Assembly (NCBI GenBank): GCA_964530335.1 | Contig: CAZGYG010000001.1 | Coordinates: forward strand, 62,001-126,000 | Length of the DNA stretch: 64,000 nucleotides | Origin: VGDP01 sp964530335 | Lineage (GTDB): Bacteria > Pseudomonadota > Alphaproteobacteria > SP197 | Direction of reading: 5' to 3' | Shown: positions 45,370 through 56,730 of the stretch, piece by piece | Layout of the letters: each line of letters starts with the position of its first letter | Numbering within the stretch: the first letter of the stretch is position 1 | The notes under the pieces: model-generated | Told to the model about the DNA's origin: nothing | The model's input: the letters and a program-made list of their open reading frames with translations, nothing else | The model's database searches: none | Position numbers and translations under genes: made by a program

Positions 45370-45811
45370 CGAGTCCACCGACGAAGTCCTCGAAGTCCTT
45401 GGCCTCGCGGAAGTTGCGGTAGACCGAGGCGAAGCGCACGTAGGCGACCTGATCGAGCGAGGCGAGCGCATCCATCACCAACTCGCCGATCACCTGGCTC
45501 GGCACCTCGGGCTCGCCCAGGGTCTCGAGCTGTCGCTGGATGCTGTTGACGAGGCGCTCGATGCGCTCGGGCTCGACCGGGCGCTTGCGCACGGCGATCT
45601 CGATCGAGCGCTGGAGCTTGTCGCGGTCGAACGGAACCCGCATGCCGTTCTTCTTCACGACGACGAGCTCGCGCAACTGGACCCGTTCGAAGGTCGTGAA
45701 GCGCGCGCCGCAACCGACGCAATGGCGCCGGCGCCGGATCGACGCGCCGTCATCGGACGGCCGGGAATCCTTCACCTGGGTGTCGTCGTGGCCGCAGAAC
45801 GGGCAATGCAT
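45350..45811 (-). CDS. nrdR: Transcriptional repressor NrdR
   Basis: 153-residue zinc-ribbon/ATP-cone repressor of ribonucleotide reductase genes, sensing dATP/ATP. Zinc ribbon C3, C6, C31, C34 with RRRRHC; ATP-cone VVVKKNGMRVPFDRDKL; ends AYVRFASVYRNFREAKDFEDFV. It precedes ribD in the conserved order. glyA, often between rpiB and nrdR, is missing here. Confidence 0.96.
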   Translation of the reverse strand: MHCPFCGHDDTQVKDSRPSDDGASIRRRRHCVGCGARFTTFERVQLRELVVVKKNGMRVPFDRDKLQRSIEIAVRKRPVEPERIERLVNSIQRQLETLGEPEVPSQVIGELVMDALASLDQVAYVRFASVYRNFREAKDFEDFVGGLGAKRGA

Positions 45812-45833
45812 GGTGTCTCTCGACCGGTCCGGT

Positions 45834-46265
45834 TCAGGAAAACTTGGCCACGCGCCGGACGTGGCGTCCGCCTTCGAACGGCGTCGCCAGGAACACCCTT
45901 AGGCAATCCTTGGCAACCTCCTCGCCAATCAGGCGCGCCCCCAGGCACAGCACGTTGGCATCGTTGTCCTTGCGCGTCAGCCGCGCCGACACGGCATCGT
46001 GGCAGGCCGCGGCGCGGACGGCGCGGAACCGGTTGGCCGCCATGCTCATGCCGATGCCGGTGCCGCAGATCAGCACCCCCCGCTCGGCCCGCCCAGATTC
46101 GATCGCCCGGGCGACCCGTTCGGCGTAATCCGGATAATCGACCGAGGCCGTGTCGTTAGTTCCGAGATCCTCGACGACGCAGTTCAGGCTCTCCAGTTCC
46201 GACTTGAGAACGGTCTTGAGGCCGAATCCCGCGTGATCGCAGGCTATCGCCACTCGCACCGTCAC
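45834..46265 (-). CDS. rpiB: Ribose 5-phosphate isomerase B
   Basis: 143-residue RpiB/LacAB-type isomerase interconverting ribose-5-P and ribulose-5-P, feeding riboflavin and nucleotide synthesis. IACDHAGFGLK, VDYPDYAERVA, LICGTGIGMSMAANR (Cys is the likely base) and NDANVLCLGAR are all conserved. GTG 46265; a second GTG at 46259 would shorten it by two residues. Confidence 0.95.
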   Translation of the reverse strand: MTVRVAIACDHAGFGLKTVLKSELESLNCVVEDLGTNDTASVDYPDYAERVARAIESGRAERGVLICGTGIGMSMAANRFRAVRAAACHDAVSARLTRKDNDANVLCLGARLIGEEVAKDCLRVFLATPFEGGRHVRRVAKFS

Positions 46266-46347
46266 GCTCGCGATTCTCCGCTCTCGCCGCCCCGCCGTTA
46301 CCTAGCATAGGAGTCCGGCGCGGGCCAGACGCGCGCGGCCGCGCCGG

Positions 46348-46375
46348 TACCCGATCTTGGAGTTTCGCGCCACGG
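46348..46375 (+). repeat. Dispersed intergenic repeat, copy 2
   Basis: Same 28-bp unit as 10320-10347 with two mismatches (GGAGTTTCG core, GCCACGG end). It runs directly into a perfect hairpin, CACGGGC-GCGAA-GCCCGTG (46371-46389), in the rpiB-mucR spacer. Confidence 0.6.
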
Positions 46376-46432
46376 GCGCGAAGCCCGTGATCGGGCGTTC
46401 CCTTGGGCAGGTCGCCGGCGCGAGCAAATGTG

Positions 46433-46462
46433 TTGACATTCCATTGTCAAAGTAGGTAACAA
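46433..46462 (+). promoter_or_regulatory. mucR promoter with TTGACA-N6-TGTCAA palindrome
   Basis: TTGACA (46433-46438) acts as -35 and, with TGTCAA (46445-46450), forms a 6-6-6 inverted repeat; a weak -10 (TAACAA) lies 18 bp after it. The region is AT-rich. MucR/Ros proteins repress their own genes at AT-rich sites, so autoregulation here is a reasonable inference. Confidence 0.5.
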
Positions 46463-46500
46463 ACACCTGTCGAATTCTGTTCTGTAGGGAGGAATGAAAC

Positions 46501-46932
46501 GTGGCTGACGACAACGACAAGAAAGTCTCGCCCAGCGAATTGCTGCACATGGTCGCCGACGTGGTTTCCGCGTACGTCAGCAACAACCAGGTCTTGGCCA
46601 ATCAGCTGCCCGAGGTCATCCGATCGGTCTATTCATCGATCGCCGAACAGCACGGTGGCCGGCGCGAGGACTCGCCCGAAGCGGGCAAGCCGGCGGTGCC
46701 GATTCGCAAGTCGATCACCCCGGAGTACCTCATCTGCCTGGAGGACGGCAAGAAACTGAAGATGCTCAAACGGCATCTTCGCACGTCCTTCAACCTGAGC
46801 CCGGAAGAATACCGGGTGAAATGGGGCCTGGGCGGCGATTATCCGATGGTCGCGCCGAACTACGCGAAGCAGCGTTCGGACTTCGCCAAGAAGATCGGGC
46901 TGGGGCGCAAGCGTCCGCGCGGCCGGAAGTAG
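46501..46932 (+). CDS. mucR: MucR/Ros-family transcriptional regulator
   Basis: 143-residue H-NS-like regulator typical of alphaproteobacteria. N-terminal oligomerisation helices (SELLHMVADVVSAYVSNNQV), then the Ros-type domain ITPEYLICLEDGKKLKMLKRHL. Zinc ligands: Cys and Asp (CLED) and one His are present, but the second His is replaced (HLRTSF), as in some rhizobial family members said to fold without zinc. C-terminus very basic (RKRPRGRK). GTG 46501 preceded by AGGGAGGA. Likely a global regulator of surface and cell-cycle genes. Confidence 0.9.
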   Translation: MADDNDKKVSPSELLHMVADVVSAYVSNNQVLANQLPEVIRSVYSSIAEQHGGRREDSPEAGKPAVPIRKSITPEYLICLEDGKKLKMLKRHLRTSFNLSPEEYRVKWGLGGDYPMVAPNYAKQRSDFAKKIGLGRKRPRGRK

Positions 46933-46957
46933 CCGTTCCCCATCGGCGCCAACGGAA

Positions 46958-46989
46958 AGGGCCCGGCGGTGGTGACACCGCCGGGCCCT
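46958..46989. terminator. 14-bp perfect hairpin between mucR and livK
   Basis: AGGGCCCGGCGGTG (46958-46971) and CACCGCCGGGCCCT (46976-46989) with loop GTGA. It lies between convergent genes, so it can terminate both; only a weak T-rich tail follows. Confidence 0.75.
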
Positions 46990-47006
46990 GCCGTCTTGGC
47001 CGCAAG

Positions 47007-48128
47007 TTACATCGAGGGCGTCTCGGCGTACTCGCCCTTCGACCACAGGAACCAAACGTACTGGGAGTTGGACACGTCACCCTTGCCGTCGTAGGCCAGA
47101 TTGCCGAGGACCGTATCGTAGGCCTTGCCGCGGATCGCCGCCGACACCGCCGCCGCATCGACCGATCCGGCCGCCTCGACCGCCGCCGCCCAGACCTGGA
47201 ACGCGGCGTACGTGTAGAGAGTGTAGCCTTCAGGGTCGTAGCCATCGGCCGCGAACTTCGCGACGATGTCCTTGGACGAGTCCAGTTTGCGCGGGTCGGG
47301 CGCGAAGGTCATGATCGTGCCCTCGGCCGCTTCGCCCGCGATCGCCCAGAACTCGTTGGTGACGAGCGCGTCCTCGCTGATGAACTGGGCTTCGAGACCC
47401 TGCTCACGCGCCTGCCGGATCAGGTACCCGGCCTCGGTGTGGTAGAGGCCCGCGTAGATCGCGTCGATGTTCGCCGCCTTCATCTTGCTGACCAGGGCGG
47501 TGAAGTCGACGTCGCCCTGGTTGATCGCCTCGTACATGGCCTCCTGGAGGCCGTTGGCGTTCATCGCCTTCTTGGTCTCATCGGCGATGCCTTTGCCGTA
47601 GGTCGACTTGTCGTGGATGATCGCGACTGCCTTGCCGGCGTACTTCTCGGCGATGAACTTGCCGGCGACCAGGCCTTGCGCGTCGTCGCGGCCGCAGGTG
47701 CGGAACACGTGGATCCAGCCCTGGGCCGCCGCTTCCTCGGTCAGCGCCGGGTTGGTCGAGGCCGGGGTGATCTGCAGCACGTTGGCCTCGGCGTAAACCG
47801 CCGACGCCGGAATCGACGAGCTGGAGCAGAAATGCCCCGCGACGAACACGACGCCCTTGGAAACGAAGTCGTTCGCGACCGCCGTGGCCTGCTTCGGATC
47901 GCAGGCGTCGTCGCCGATGCTCAGGACGAGCTGCTGACCCAGCACGCCGCCCGCGGCGTTGATGTCGGCGACGGCCATCTCGGCGCCGCGCCTCAGTTGC
48001 TCGCCGAACGACGCGTAGTCACCCGTCATCGGGCCGGCCGAGGCGACCAGAATGTCGGCCTTGGCCCCCGAACTTGCGAACAGGACCGCCGCCAGCGCGG
48101 CGGTCGCGGTAGCAAGAACTCTCCTCAT
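47007..48128 (-). CDS. livK: Branched-chain amino-acid ABC transporter, binding protein
   Basis: 373-residue periplasmic binding protein of the LivK/Leu-Ile-Val family (peripla_BP_6). Signal peptide 1-24 (MRRVLATATAALAAVLF...AKA). LVASAGPMTGDYASFGEQLRRGAE and VAGHFCSSSSIPASAVYAEANV are typical ligand-site segments. ATG 48128 with GGGAG upstream; upstream ATG 48143 only adds five residues. It ends 18 bp from a hairpin. 136 bp from the DUF6867 gene, so it may have its own promoter. Confidence 0.93.
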   Translation of the reverse strand: MRRVLATATAALAAVLFASSGAKADILVASAGPMTGDYASFGEQLRRGAEMAVADINAAGGVLGQQLVLSIGDDACDPKQATAVANDFVSKGVVFVAGHFCSSSSIPASAVYAEANVLQITPASTNPALTEEAAAQGWIHVFRTCGRDDAQGLVAGKFIAEKYAGKAVAIIHDKSTYGKGIADETKKAMNANGLQEAMYEAINQGDVDFTALVSKMKAANIDAIYAGLYHTEAGYLIRQAREQGLEAQFISEDALVTNEFWAIAGEAAEGTIMTFAPDPRKLDSSKDIVAKFAADGYDPEGYTLYTYAAFQVWAAAVEAAGSVDAAAVSAAIRGKAYDTVLGNLAYDGKGDVSNSQYVWFLWSKGEYAETPSM

Positions 48129-48263
48129 GGACGCTTCTCCCATAAGCAGCGCTTTATCGACGATCGCCGTTGCAGGCCGATCTAAAGGGCAGGGCACGCC
48201 GCATACCCCCACCCGTCATGGCACGGAGTCTAGCCCACCCGGTTTTCGGCTACAATCGGGCAG

Positions 48264-48605
48264 TTACGCCTTGTCGCGCCAGTTCAGGAGCCCGGCGCGC
48301 TCGTACAGCCAGGGGTACTGGGCAACCATCCTGTTGGCTTGAGTGACCCTCCGGGCAAGCAGGGCGACGGCCACGATCACCCCGGTATCGATCACCAATC
48401 CGGACAGCGACAGGCCATCGCCGCCGAACAGGGCGAAAATCAGGAACCGATCGACGACCCCGAGCATCGCTCCGTAGAAGATGCATAGCCAGGCCGGCCG
48501 CCATGTCACGCCGACCGCCCGGCCCATCATCAGCGCGGCGCCCCCGAACAGAAAGAGGGTGACCCCGATGAACACGGCGAGCGAGGTTCCGAGCAGGCTT
48601 TCCAT
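48264..48605 (-). CDS. DUF6867-like small membrane protein in the liv operon
   Basis: 113-residue protein with three to four hydrophobic segments (FIGVTLFLFGGAALMMG, FYGAMLGVVDRFLIFALFGG, IDTGVIVAVALLARRV) and a C-terminal AQYPWLYERAGLLNWRDKA cytoplasmic end. Such proteins occur beside livF in many alphaproteobacteria; a role in transporter assembly is inference. ATG 48605, 17 bp after livF. Confidence 0.78.
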   Translation of the reverse strand: MESLLGTSLAVFIGVTLFLFGGAALMMGRAVGVTWRPAWLCIFYGAMLGVVDRFLIFALFGGDGLSLSGLVIDTGVIVAVALLARRVTQANRMVAQYPWLYERAGLLNWRDKA

Positions 48606-48622
48606 GGCCGATCCCCCCCGCC

Positions 48623-49345
48623 TTACGCCGCCGCGCCGTGCCCGCCCTCGAGGTACGCCTTGCGCACCTCCGGGTTGGCGAGCAGCTCGGCGCCGGTCCC
48701 GGACAAGGTCAGCAGGCCGTTAACCATGACGTAGCCGCGATGGGCCAGCCGCAGCGCGTGGTAGGCGTTCTGCTCGACCAGCAGCACGGTGACGCCGTGG
48801 TTCGCGTTGATTTCGCGGATGACCGCGAAGATCTGCTTGACGAGCATGGGCGCCAGGCCCAGCGACGGCTCGTCGAGCAGCAGGAGCCGCGGCCGCGCCA
48901 TCAGGGCCCGCGCGATCGCCAGCATCTGCTGCTCGCCACCCGACAGGGTGCCGCCGCGCTGCCCTACCCGCTCGCGGAGGATCGGGAACAGCGCGAAGAC
49001 CTGATCAAGGTCGTCGGCGAACCTGGTCGGGTCCGCCGTCGTCGCCCCCATCTGCAGGTTTTCGAGCACCGTCATGCGCGGAAAGATGCGGCGGCCCTCG
49101 GGCGCGTGCGCGAGGCCGCGGCGCATGATCTCGTAGGTCGGCTGCCTGGTGATGTCCGCGCCGTCGAGATGAACCTGGCCCGAACGGGCGGTGGGGCTGC
49201 CGCAAACGGTCATCAGCAGCGTGGTCTTCCCGGCCCCGTTGGATCCAATCAAGGTGACGATCTCGCCCTTGCCGACCTCCAGGCTCACGCCGCGCAGGGC
49301 CTCGATCTGGCCGTAGAAGGCGTGGACGTTCTGGATTCTCAGCAT
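48623..49345 (-). CDS. livF: Branched-chain amino-acid ABC transporter, ATPase LivF
   Basis: 240-residue ATPase. Walker A GSNGAGKTT, Q-loop region, signature LSGGEQQMLAIARALM, Walker B LLLLDEPSLGL, H-loop VEQNAYHAL. Short LivF-type C-terminus. ATG 49345, 7 bp from the livG stop. Confidence 0.96.
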   Translation of the reverse strand: MLRIQNVHAFYGQIEALRGVSLEVGKGEIVTLIGSNGAGKTTLLMTVCGSPTARSGQVHLDGADITRQPTYEIMRRGLAHAPEGRRIFPRMTVLENLQMGATTADPTRFADDLDQVFALFPILRERVGQRGGTLSGGEQQMLAIARALMARPRLLLLDEPSLGLAPMLVKQIFAVIREINANHGVTVLLVEQNAYHALRLAHRGYVMVNGLLTLSGTGAELLANPEVRKAYLEGGHGAAA

Positions 49346-49352
49346 GGCGCGC

Positions 49353-50204
49353 CTAGGGATGCGCCGAGAGATCGGCGGCGACGATAGCGGGCAGATCTTC
49401 TCCCGCTTCCTCGCCCAGATAGGCGCGGATGACGTTGGGGTCCTGGCGCACGACATCCGGCGTGCCGGCGGCGATCCTGCGGCCGTAGTCGAGCACGACG
49501 ATGTAGTCGGAGATGCCCATGACGACGCTCATGTCGTGCTCGATCAAGAGGATCCCGATCGCGTGGTCGGCCCGGATCGCCAGCAGCAGTTCGTTGAGCT
49601 CGGCGGATTCGCGGGCGTTGAGGCCCGCGGCCGGCTCGTCCAGGCAGAGCAGGACCGGATCGGTGCACATCGCGCGGGCGATCTCGAGCCGGCGCTGCGA
49701 CCCGTAGGGCAGGCCGCCCGCCCCGAGGTCCGCCTGCGCCGTCAGCCCGAAGCGGTCGAGCCAGTAGCGCGCCAGCTCGACGGCCTTGCGTTCCGCCCTG
49801 GTATAGACCGGCAACCCGAACAGGCCGGCGACGCTGTATCCGGACGCCCGCATCAACCGGTTGTGCTGCGCCACGATCAGGTTCTCCAGCACCGACATCC
49901 CGGCGAACAGCCGGATGTTCTGGAACGTGCGCGCGACGCCCGCCCGCTGCGCGATGCGAAAGCCGTCCATGCGCTCCAGGTAGAAGCGGCCGCGCCTGCC
50001 GTCCAACGCCATGCGTCCGACGGTCGGCTTGTAGAACCCGGTCAAGCAGTTGAACACCGTCGTCTTGCCCGCGCCGTTCGGGCCGATGATCGCCGTGATC
50101 TGCTTGTCGTTCGCGGCGAACGAGACGTCATCGACGGCGACCAGGCCGCCGAACCGCATCGACAGATGCTCGACCGCTAGCAACGGCTTCCCGTTCGCCG
50201 CCAT
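49353..50204 (-). CDS. livG: Branched-chain amino-acid ABC transporter, ATPase LivG
   Basis: 283-residue ATPase with Walker A GPNGAGKTT, LivG-specific RTFQNIRLFAGMSVLENL, a signature-like YGSQRRLEIARAM (Gly-Ser-Gln instead of SGGQ), Walker B LLCLDEPAAGLN and H-loop IEHDMSVVMGI. The C-terminal tail is long (EEAGEDLPAIVAADL). ATG 50204, 2 bp after the livM stop; a TTG at 50210 would overlap it. Confidence 0.95.
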   Translation of the reverse strand: MAANGKPLLAVEHLSMRFGGLVAVDDVSFAANDKQITAIIGPNGAGKTTVFNCLTGFYKPTVGRMALDGRRGRFYLERMDGFRIAQRAGVARTFQNIRLFAGMSVLENLIVAQHNRLMRASGYSVAGLFGLPVYTRAERKAVELARYWLDRFGLTAQADLGAGGLPYGSQRRLEIARAMCTDPVLLCLDEPAAGLNARESAELNELLLAIRADHAIGILLIEHDMSVVMGISDYIVVLDYGRRIAAGTPDVVRQDPNVIRAYLGEEAGEDLPAIVAADLSAHP

Positions 50205-50206
50205 AG

Positions 50207-51697
<1,491 letters not shown>

Positions 51698-51700
51698 GGT

Positions 51701-52621
<921 letters not shown>

Positions 52622-52806
52622 GTGCCGCCCCCCAGTCCCCACACCGGCGTTCTTCTGCGTGGCGCCGGATGCCCGCCACAACTAGCCGACGCGCCAGCGG
52701 TCGGCAAGGGCCTTGTCCGCTAGGATTTGGCGTGCGCGGGACAAGTCCACGGATGACGGAAAGGGGGTACTGTTCGTTTGAGTCACGCCTGCTACCGCGG
52801 CCGGCG

Positions 52807-52998
52807 TCAGGCGTGCCGCTTCGCGATCATGCGGTCGAGCTTGCGCAGCACCAGACGTTCCAGGTGCGCCCGGCCGGCCGCGGCGGCGCCGACGATATAG
52901 ACTTCGGTCAGCGTCGCGGGATCGAACGCGGACACGCGCACGTAGGCGCCCTGCGGCACCATTTCGATGATGACGTCTTCGTCGGCGGCTTCGCCCAT
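52807..52998 (-). CDS. DUF6898-like 63-residue protein
   Basis: Small protein MGEAADEDVIIEMVPQGAY...VRVSAFDPATLTEVYIVG... ending KLDRMIAKRHA. Its codon use and GGAG Shine-Dalgarno argue that it is real, and similar small proteins stand next to liv operons in alphaproteobacteria. Function unknown. The 185-bp spacer to livH has no clear gene. Confidence 0.75.
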   Translation of the reverse strand: MGEAADEDVIIEMVPQGAYVRVSAFDPATLTEVYIVGAAAAGRAHLERLVLRKLDRMIAKRHA

Positions 52999-53074
52999 CG
53001 CGCTCTCCAGGTGCTCCGCGTCGGCGCCCTGTTGCCGGCGGCGCGACAGCCTTATAAATAGGCGTCAAGGCTTA

Positions 53075-53106
53075 CCTGTTGCTGAATAGGCCTGTTGCTG
53101 AATGGG
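53075..53106 (+). repeat. Two tandem 16-bp repeats upstream of gcdH
   Basis: CCTGTTGCTGAATAGG (53075-53090) is repeated with one change (53091-53106), then GGGCCCATTC. Just before it GCCTTATAAATAGGC (53049-53063) is an AT-core imperfect palindrome. Regulatory sites or strand-slippage product. Confidence 0.5.
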
Positions 53107-53143
53107 CCCATTCCTTAACGGGGCCGCATGAGGAGTCCGCGCC

Positions 53144-54361
<1,218 letters not shown>

Positions 54362-54373
54362 GCGCCGCGTCGC

Positions 54374-55126
54374 TCAGGCGACGCCGAAGGCCTGGACCAG
54401 TCCGCGGATGCTGAGCAGCACGATCATGGCGCCGACCAGGAACATGAGCGGCCTGTCGGGGATCGATTTGGCGGCGTACGCGGCGATCGGCGCGGCGATG
54501 GCGCCACCGAGGATGAGCCCGAGGATGATCGGCCACAGCTCCAGACCGATGGTACCCAGGAACGTCGCCGAGATGACCACGGCTACGAAGAACTCGGCGG
54601 CGTTGACCGACCCGATCGTGTAGCGCGGCTTGGTGCCATGGCCGAGCAGGGTCGAGGTGACCATGGGGCCCCAACCGCCGCCACCGATGGCGTCGAGAAA
54701 GCCGCCCGAGAGCCCGAGCGCGCCGATCCACCTGGGTGGCTCGGTCTTCGGCTCCTCGTTCAGGCGAAGCGCCTTCCAGAGAATCCAGAAGCCCATCACC
54801 ATCAGATACGCGGTCATCAGCGGCCTGACGACGTTGCCCGAGATCGTAGTCAGAAGGTAGGCGCCTGCCGCGCCACCGGCCATGCCCGGAAGCGCAAGTC
54901 GCCAGACGAACGCCCACCGGACGTTGCCGAGGCGCCAGTGAGACAAGCCGGAGATACCGGTGGTGAAGATTTCGGCCGCGTGCACGCTCGCACTCGCGGT
55001 GGCGGGAGAAACCCCGAGGCTCAACATGACCGTCGTGCCGGTCAAGCCGTAAGCCATGCCGATGGCGCCATCGACCAGTTGCGCGGCGAAGCCCACGGCC
55101 GCGAATAGGATGAAGTCGTCCCACAT
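54374..55126 (-). CDS. Sulfite exporter TauE/SafE family transporter
   Basis: 250-residue membrane protein with seven to eight hydrophobic segments. QLVDGAIGMAYGLTGTTVML and GGFLDAIGGGGWGPMVTSTLL are the paired TauE/SafE repeats. Members export sulfite, sulfoacetate or other organic anions. Together with SoeABC it could protect from sulfite, but the two loci are 40 kb apart. ATG 55126. Confidence 0.88.
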   Translation of the reverse strand: MWDDFILFAAVGFAAQLVDGAIGMAYGLTGTTVMLSLGVSPATASASVHAAEIFTTGISGLSHWRLGNVRWAFVWRLALPGMAGGAAGAYLLTTISGNVVRPLMTAYLMVMGFWILWKALRLNEEPKTEPPRWIGALGLSGGFLDAIGGGGWGPMVTSTLLGHGTKPRYTIGSVNAAEFFVAVVISATFLGTIGLELWPIILGLILGGAIAAPIAAYAAKSIPDRPLMFLVGAMIVLLSIRGLVQAFGVA

Positions 55127-55179
55127 GGTTCGATTCCTGGAATTGTCTGGGGAGCTTCAGCGACCCATGACGTAAATCT

Positions 55180-55959
55180 TCAGCGCGAGGTCGAGCCGCC
55201 GTCCACCGGCAGGGCCACGCCGGTCAGGAACGCGCCGGCGTCGGAGGCCAGGTAGAGCACCGCCCAGGCGACCTCCTCGGGCCGCCCGACGCGGCCCAGC
55301 GGCAGCGCCGCCGCGTAGGCGCGCAGCGCCTCGGCGTAAGCGACACCGCGCGACGCCGCGCCCCGTTCAAGCATCGGCGTGTCGATCTCCGCCGGGCAGA
55401 CACAGTTGACGCGGATGCCATCGCGCGCGTGGTCGAGCGCCATCGCCTTGGTCAGCATCAGGACGCCACCCTTGCTGGTGCAATAGGCGGCGGCGCCCGG
55501 CCCCGCGAACAGCGACCAGTCGGAGCCGATGTTGACGATAGCGCCGCCACCGGTCCGCATCGCCGGCACCGCGGCCCGGCAGACGTTAAACGTGCCCGTG
55601 AGATTGGTATCGAGGACGCGGAACCAGTCGTCGTCGGACGTGTCGAGTACCGCGCCACCCGCAAATATCCCCGCGCCGTTGACCACGATGTCGAGCCGGC
55701 CGAGCTCGGCGACCGCGCGCCGCACCGCCGCGTCGCACTGCGCCGCATCGGTCACGTCGAGCGCCTGGAACACCGCTTGCCCGCCCTGGCCGCGGATGCC
55801 GTCGCACACCGCCTGCCCGCGCGCACCGTCGCGCCCGGCCACGACGACCGAGGCGCCCGCCGCGGCCAGCACCTCGGCGCAAGCGCGGCCGATGCCCGAG
55901 GTCGCGCCGGTGACCAGCGCCACCTTGCCCGGAACGCCGAAGGGCCCGTACCCGGTCAT
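55180..55959 (-). CDS. SDR-family oxidoreductase, operon gene 3
   Basis: 259-residue classical SDR: TGATSGIG (17-24), VVNGAGI, Ser in NIGSDWSLFAGPGAAAYCTSKGG (part: AAYCTSK with Tyr-x3-Lys), CPAEIDTPMLE. Likely acts on a hydroxy acid or sugar. ATG 55959 overlaps the previous SDR by 4 bp. Confidence 0.87.
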   Translation of the reverse strand: MTGYGPFGVPGKVALVTGATSGIGRACAEVLAAAGASVVVAGRDGARGQAVCDGIRGQGGQAVFQALDVTDAAQCDAAVRRAVAELGRLDIVVNGAGIFAGGAVLDTSDDDWFRVLDTNLTGTFNVCRAAVPAMRTGGGAIVNIGSDWSLFAGPGAAAYCTSKGGVLMLTKAMALDHARDGIRVNCVCPAEIDTPMLERGAASRGVAYAEALRAYAAALPLGRVGRPEEVAWAVLYLASDAGAFLTGVALPVDGGSTSR

Positions 55960-56726
55960 GCGGCCGTCATGCCGCCGTCGAGCGCGAGCGCCGCGCCGGT
56001 GATGAACGCGGCCCGGTCCGAGGCCAGGAACAGCACCGCGTCGGCCACGTCCTGGGGTCGGCCGATGCGTCCCATGGGCACGGCCGCGGCGTCGAGGCGG
56101 CGCAGCGCCGCCGGATCCATGCCCAGATCCGCCGCCTCGAGGTCGAGCATCGGGGTATCGACCGCGGTCGGGCACACGGCGTTGACCCGGATGCCGTCCG
56201 CCGCGTGATCGAGCGCCGCGGCGCGGGTGAACTGCAGCACGGCGCCCTTGCTCGCGCAGTACGCGGCCAGGTTCGGCGTTCCGACGAACGACGCATCGGA
56301 GGCGATGTTGACGACCGCGCCGCGCGCTTGGCGCTTCATCACGGCGAGCGCCGCGCGCGTCGTGAAGAACACCGCGTGGACGTTGACCGCCATGATGCGC
56401 CGCCAGTCGTCGTCGGTCGTGGTGTCGACCGGCTTGCGCGCGACGACACCGGCGTTGTTGACCAGCACGTCGAGCCGGGCGAAGCGGGCGACGGTCGCGG
56501 CGACGATGCGCTCACAGCCGTCGCGGTCGCCGAGGTCGGCGGCGACGAAGTCCGCCTTGCCGCCCGCCCTGACGATGGCGTCGAGCACGGCCTGGCCGCG
56601 CATCGCGTCCCGACCGCTCAACATGACCGTGGCGCCCGCCCCGGCCAACGTCGCCGCGACCGCGGCGCCGATCCCGGACGTGGCGCCGGTCACCAGGGCG
56701 ACTTGACCGTCGAGGCGCATGACCAT
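55956..56726 (-). CDS. SDR-family oxidoreductase, operon gene 2
   Basis: 256-residue classical SDR with TGATSGIG, VNNAGVVA, NIASDASFVGTPNLAAYCAS and Lys in ASKGAVLQFTR, CPTAVDTPMLD. It shares the CP-DTPML stretch with gene 3, so the two are recent paralogues. ATG 56726 (or 56720), 4 bp after the third SDR stop. Confidence 0.87.
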   Translation of the reverse strand: MVMRLDGQVALVTGATSGIGAAVAATLAGAGATVMLSGRDAMRGQAVLDAIVRAGGKADFVAADLGDRDGCERIVAATVARFARLDVLVNNAGVVARKPVDTTTDDDWRRIMAVNVHAVFFTTRAALAVMKRQARGAVVNIASDASFVGTPNLAAYCASKGAVLQFTRAAALDHAADGIRVNAVCPTAVDTPMLDLEAADLGMDPAALRRLDAAAVPMGRIGRPQDVADAVLFLASDRAAFITGAALALDGGMTAA

Positions 56727-56730
56727 ACCG

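Noticed and set aside
52682..52786. A 34-codon frame between livH and the DUF6898 gene
   Set aside because: No Shine-Dalgarno, no recognisable family and lower GC3 than neighbours; kept as spacer.
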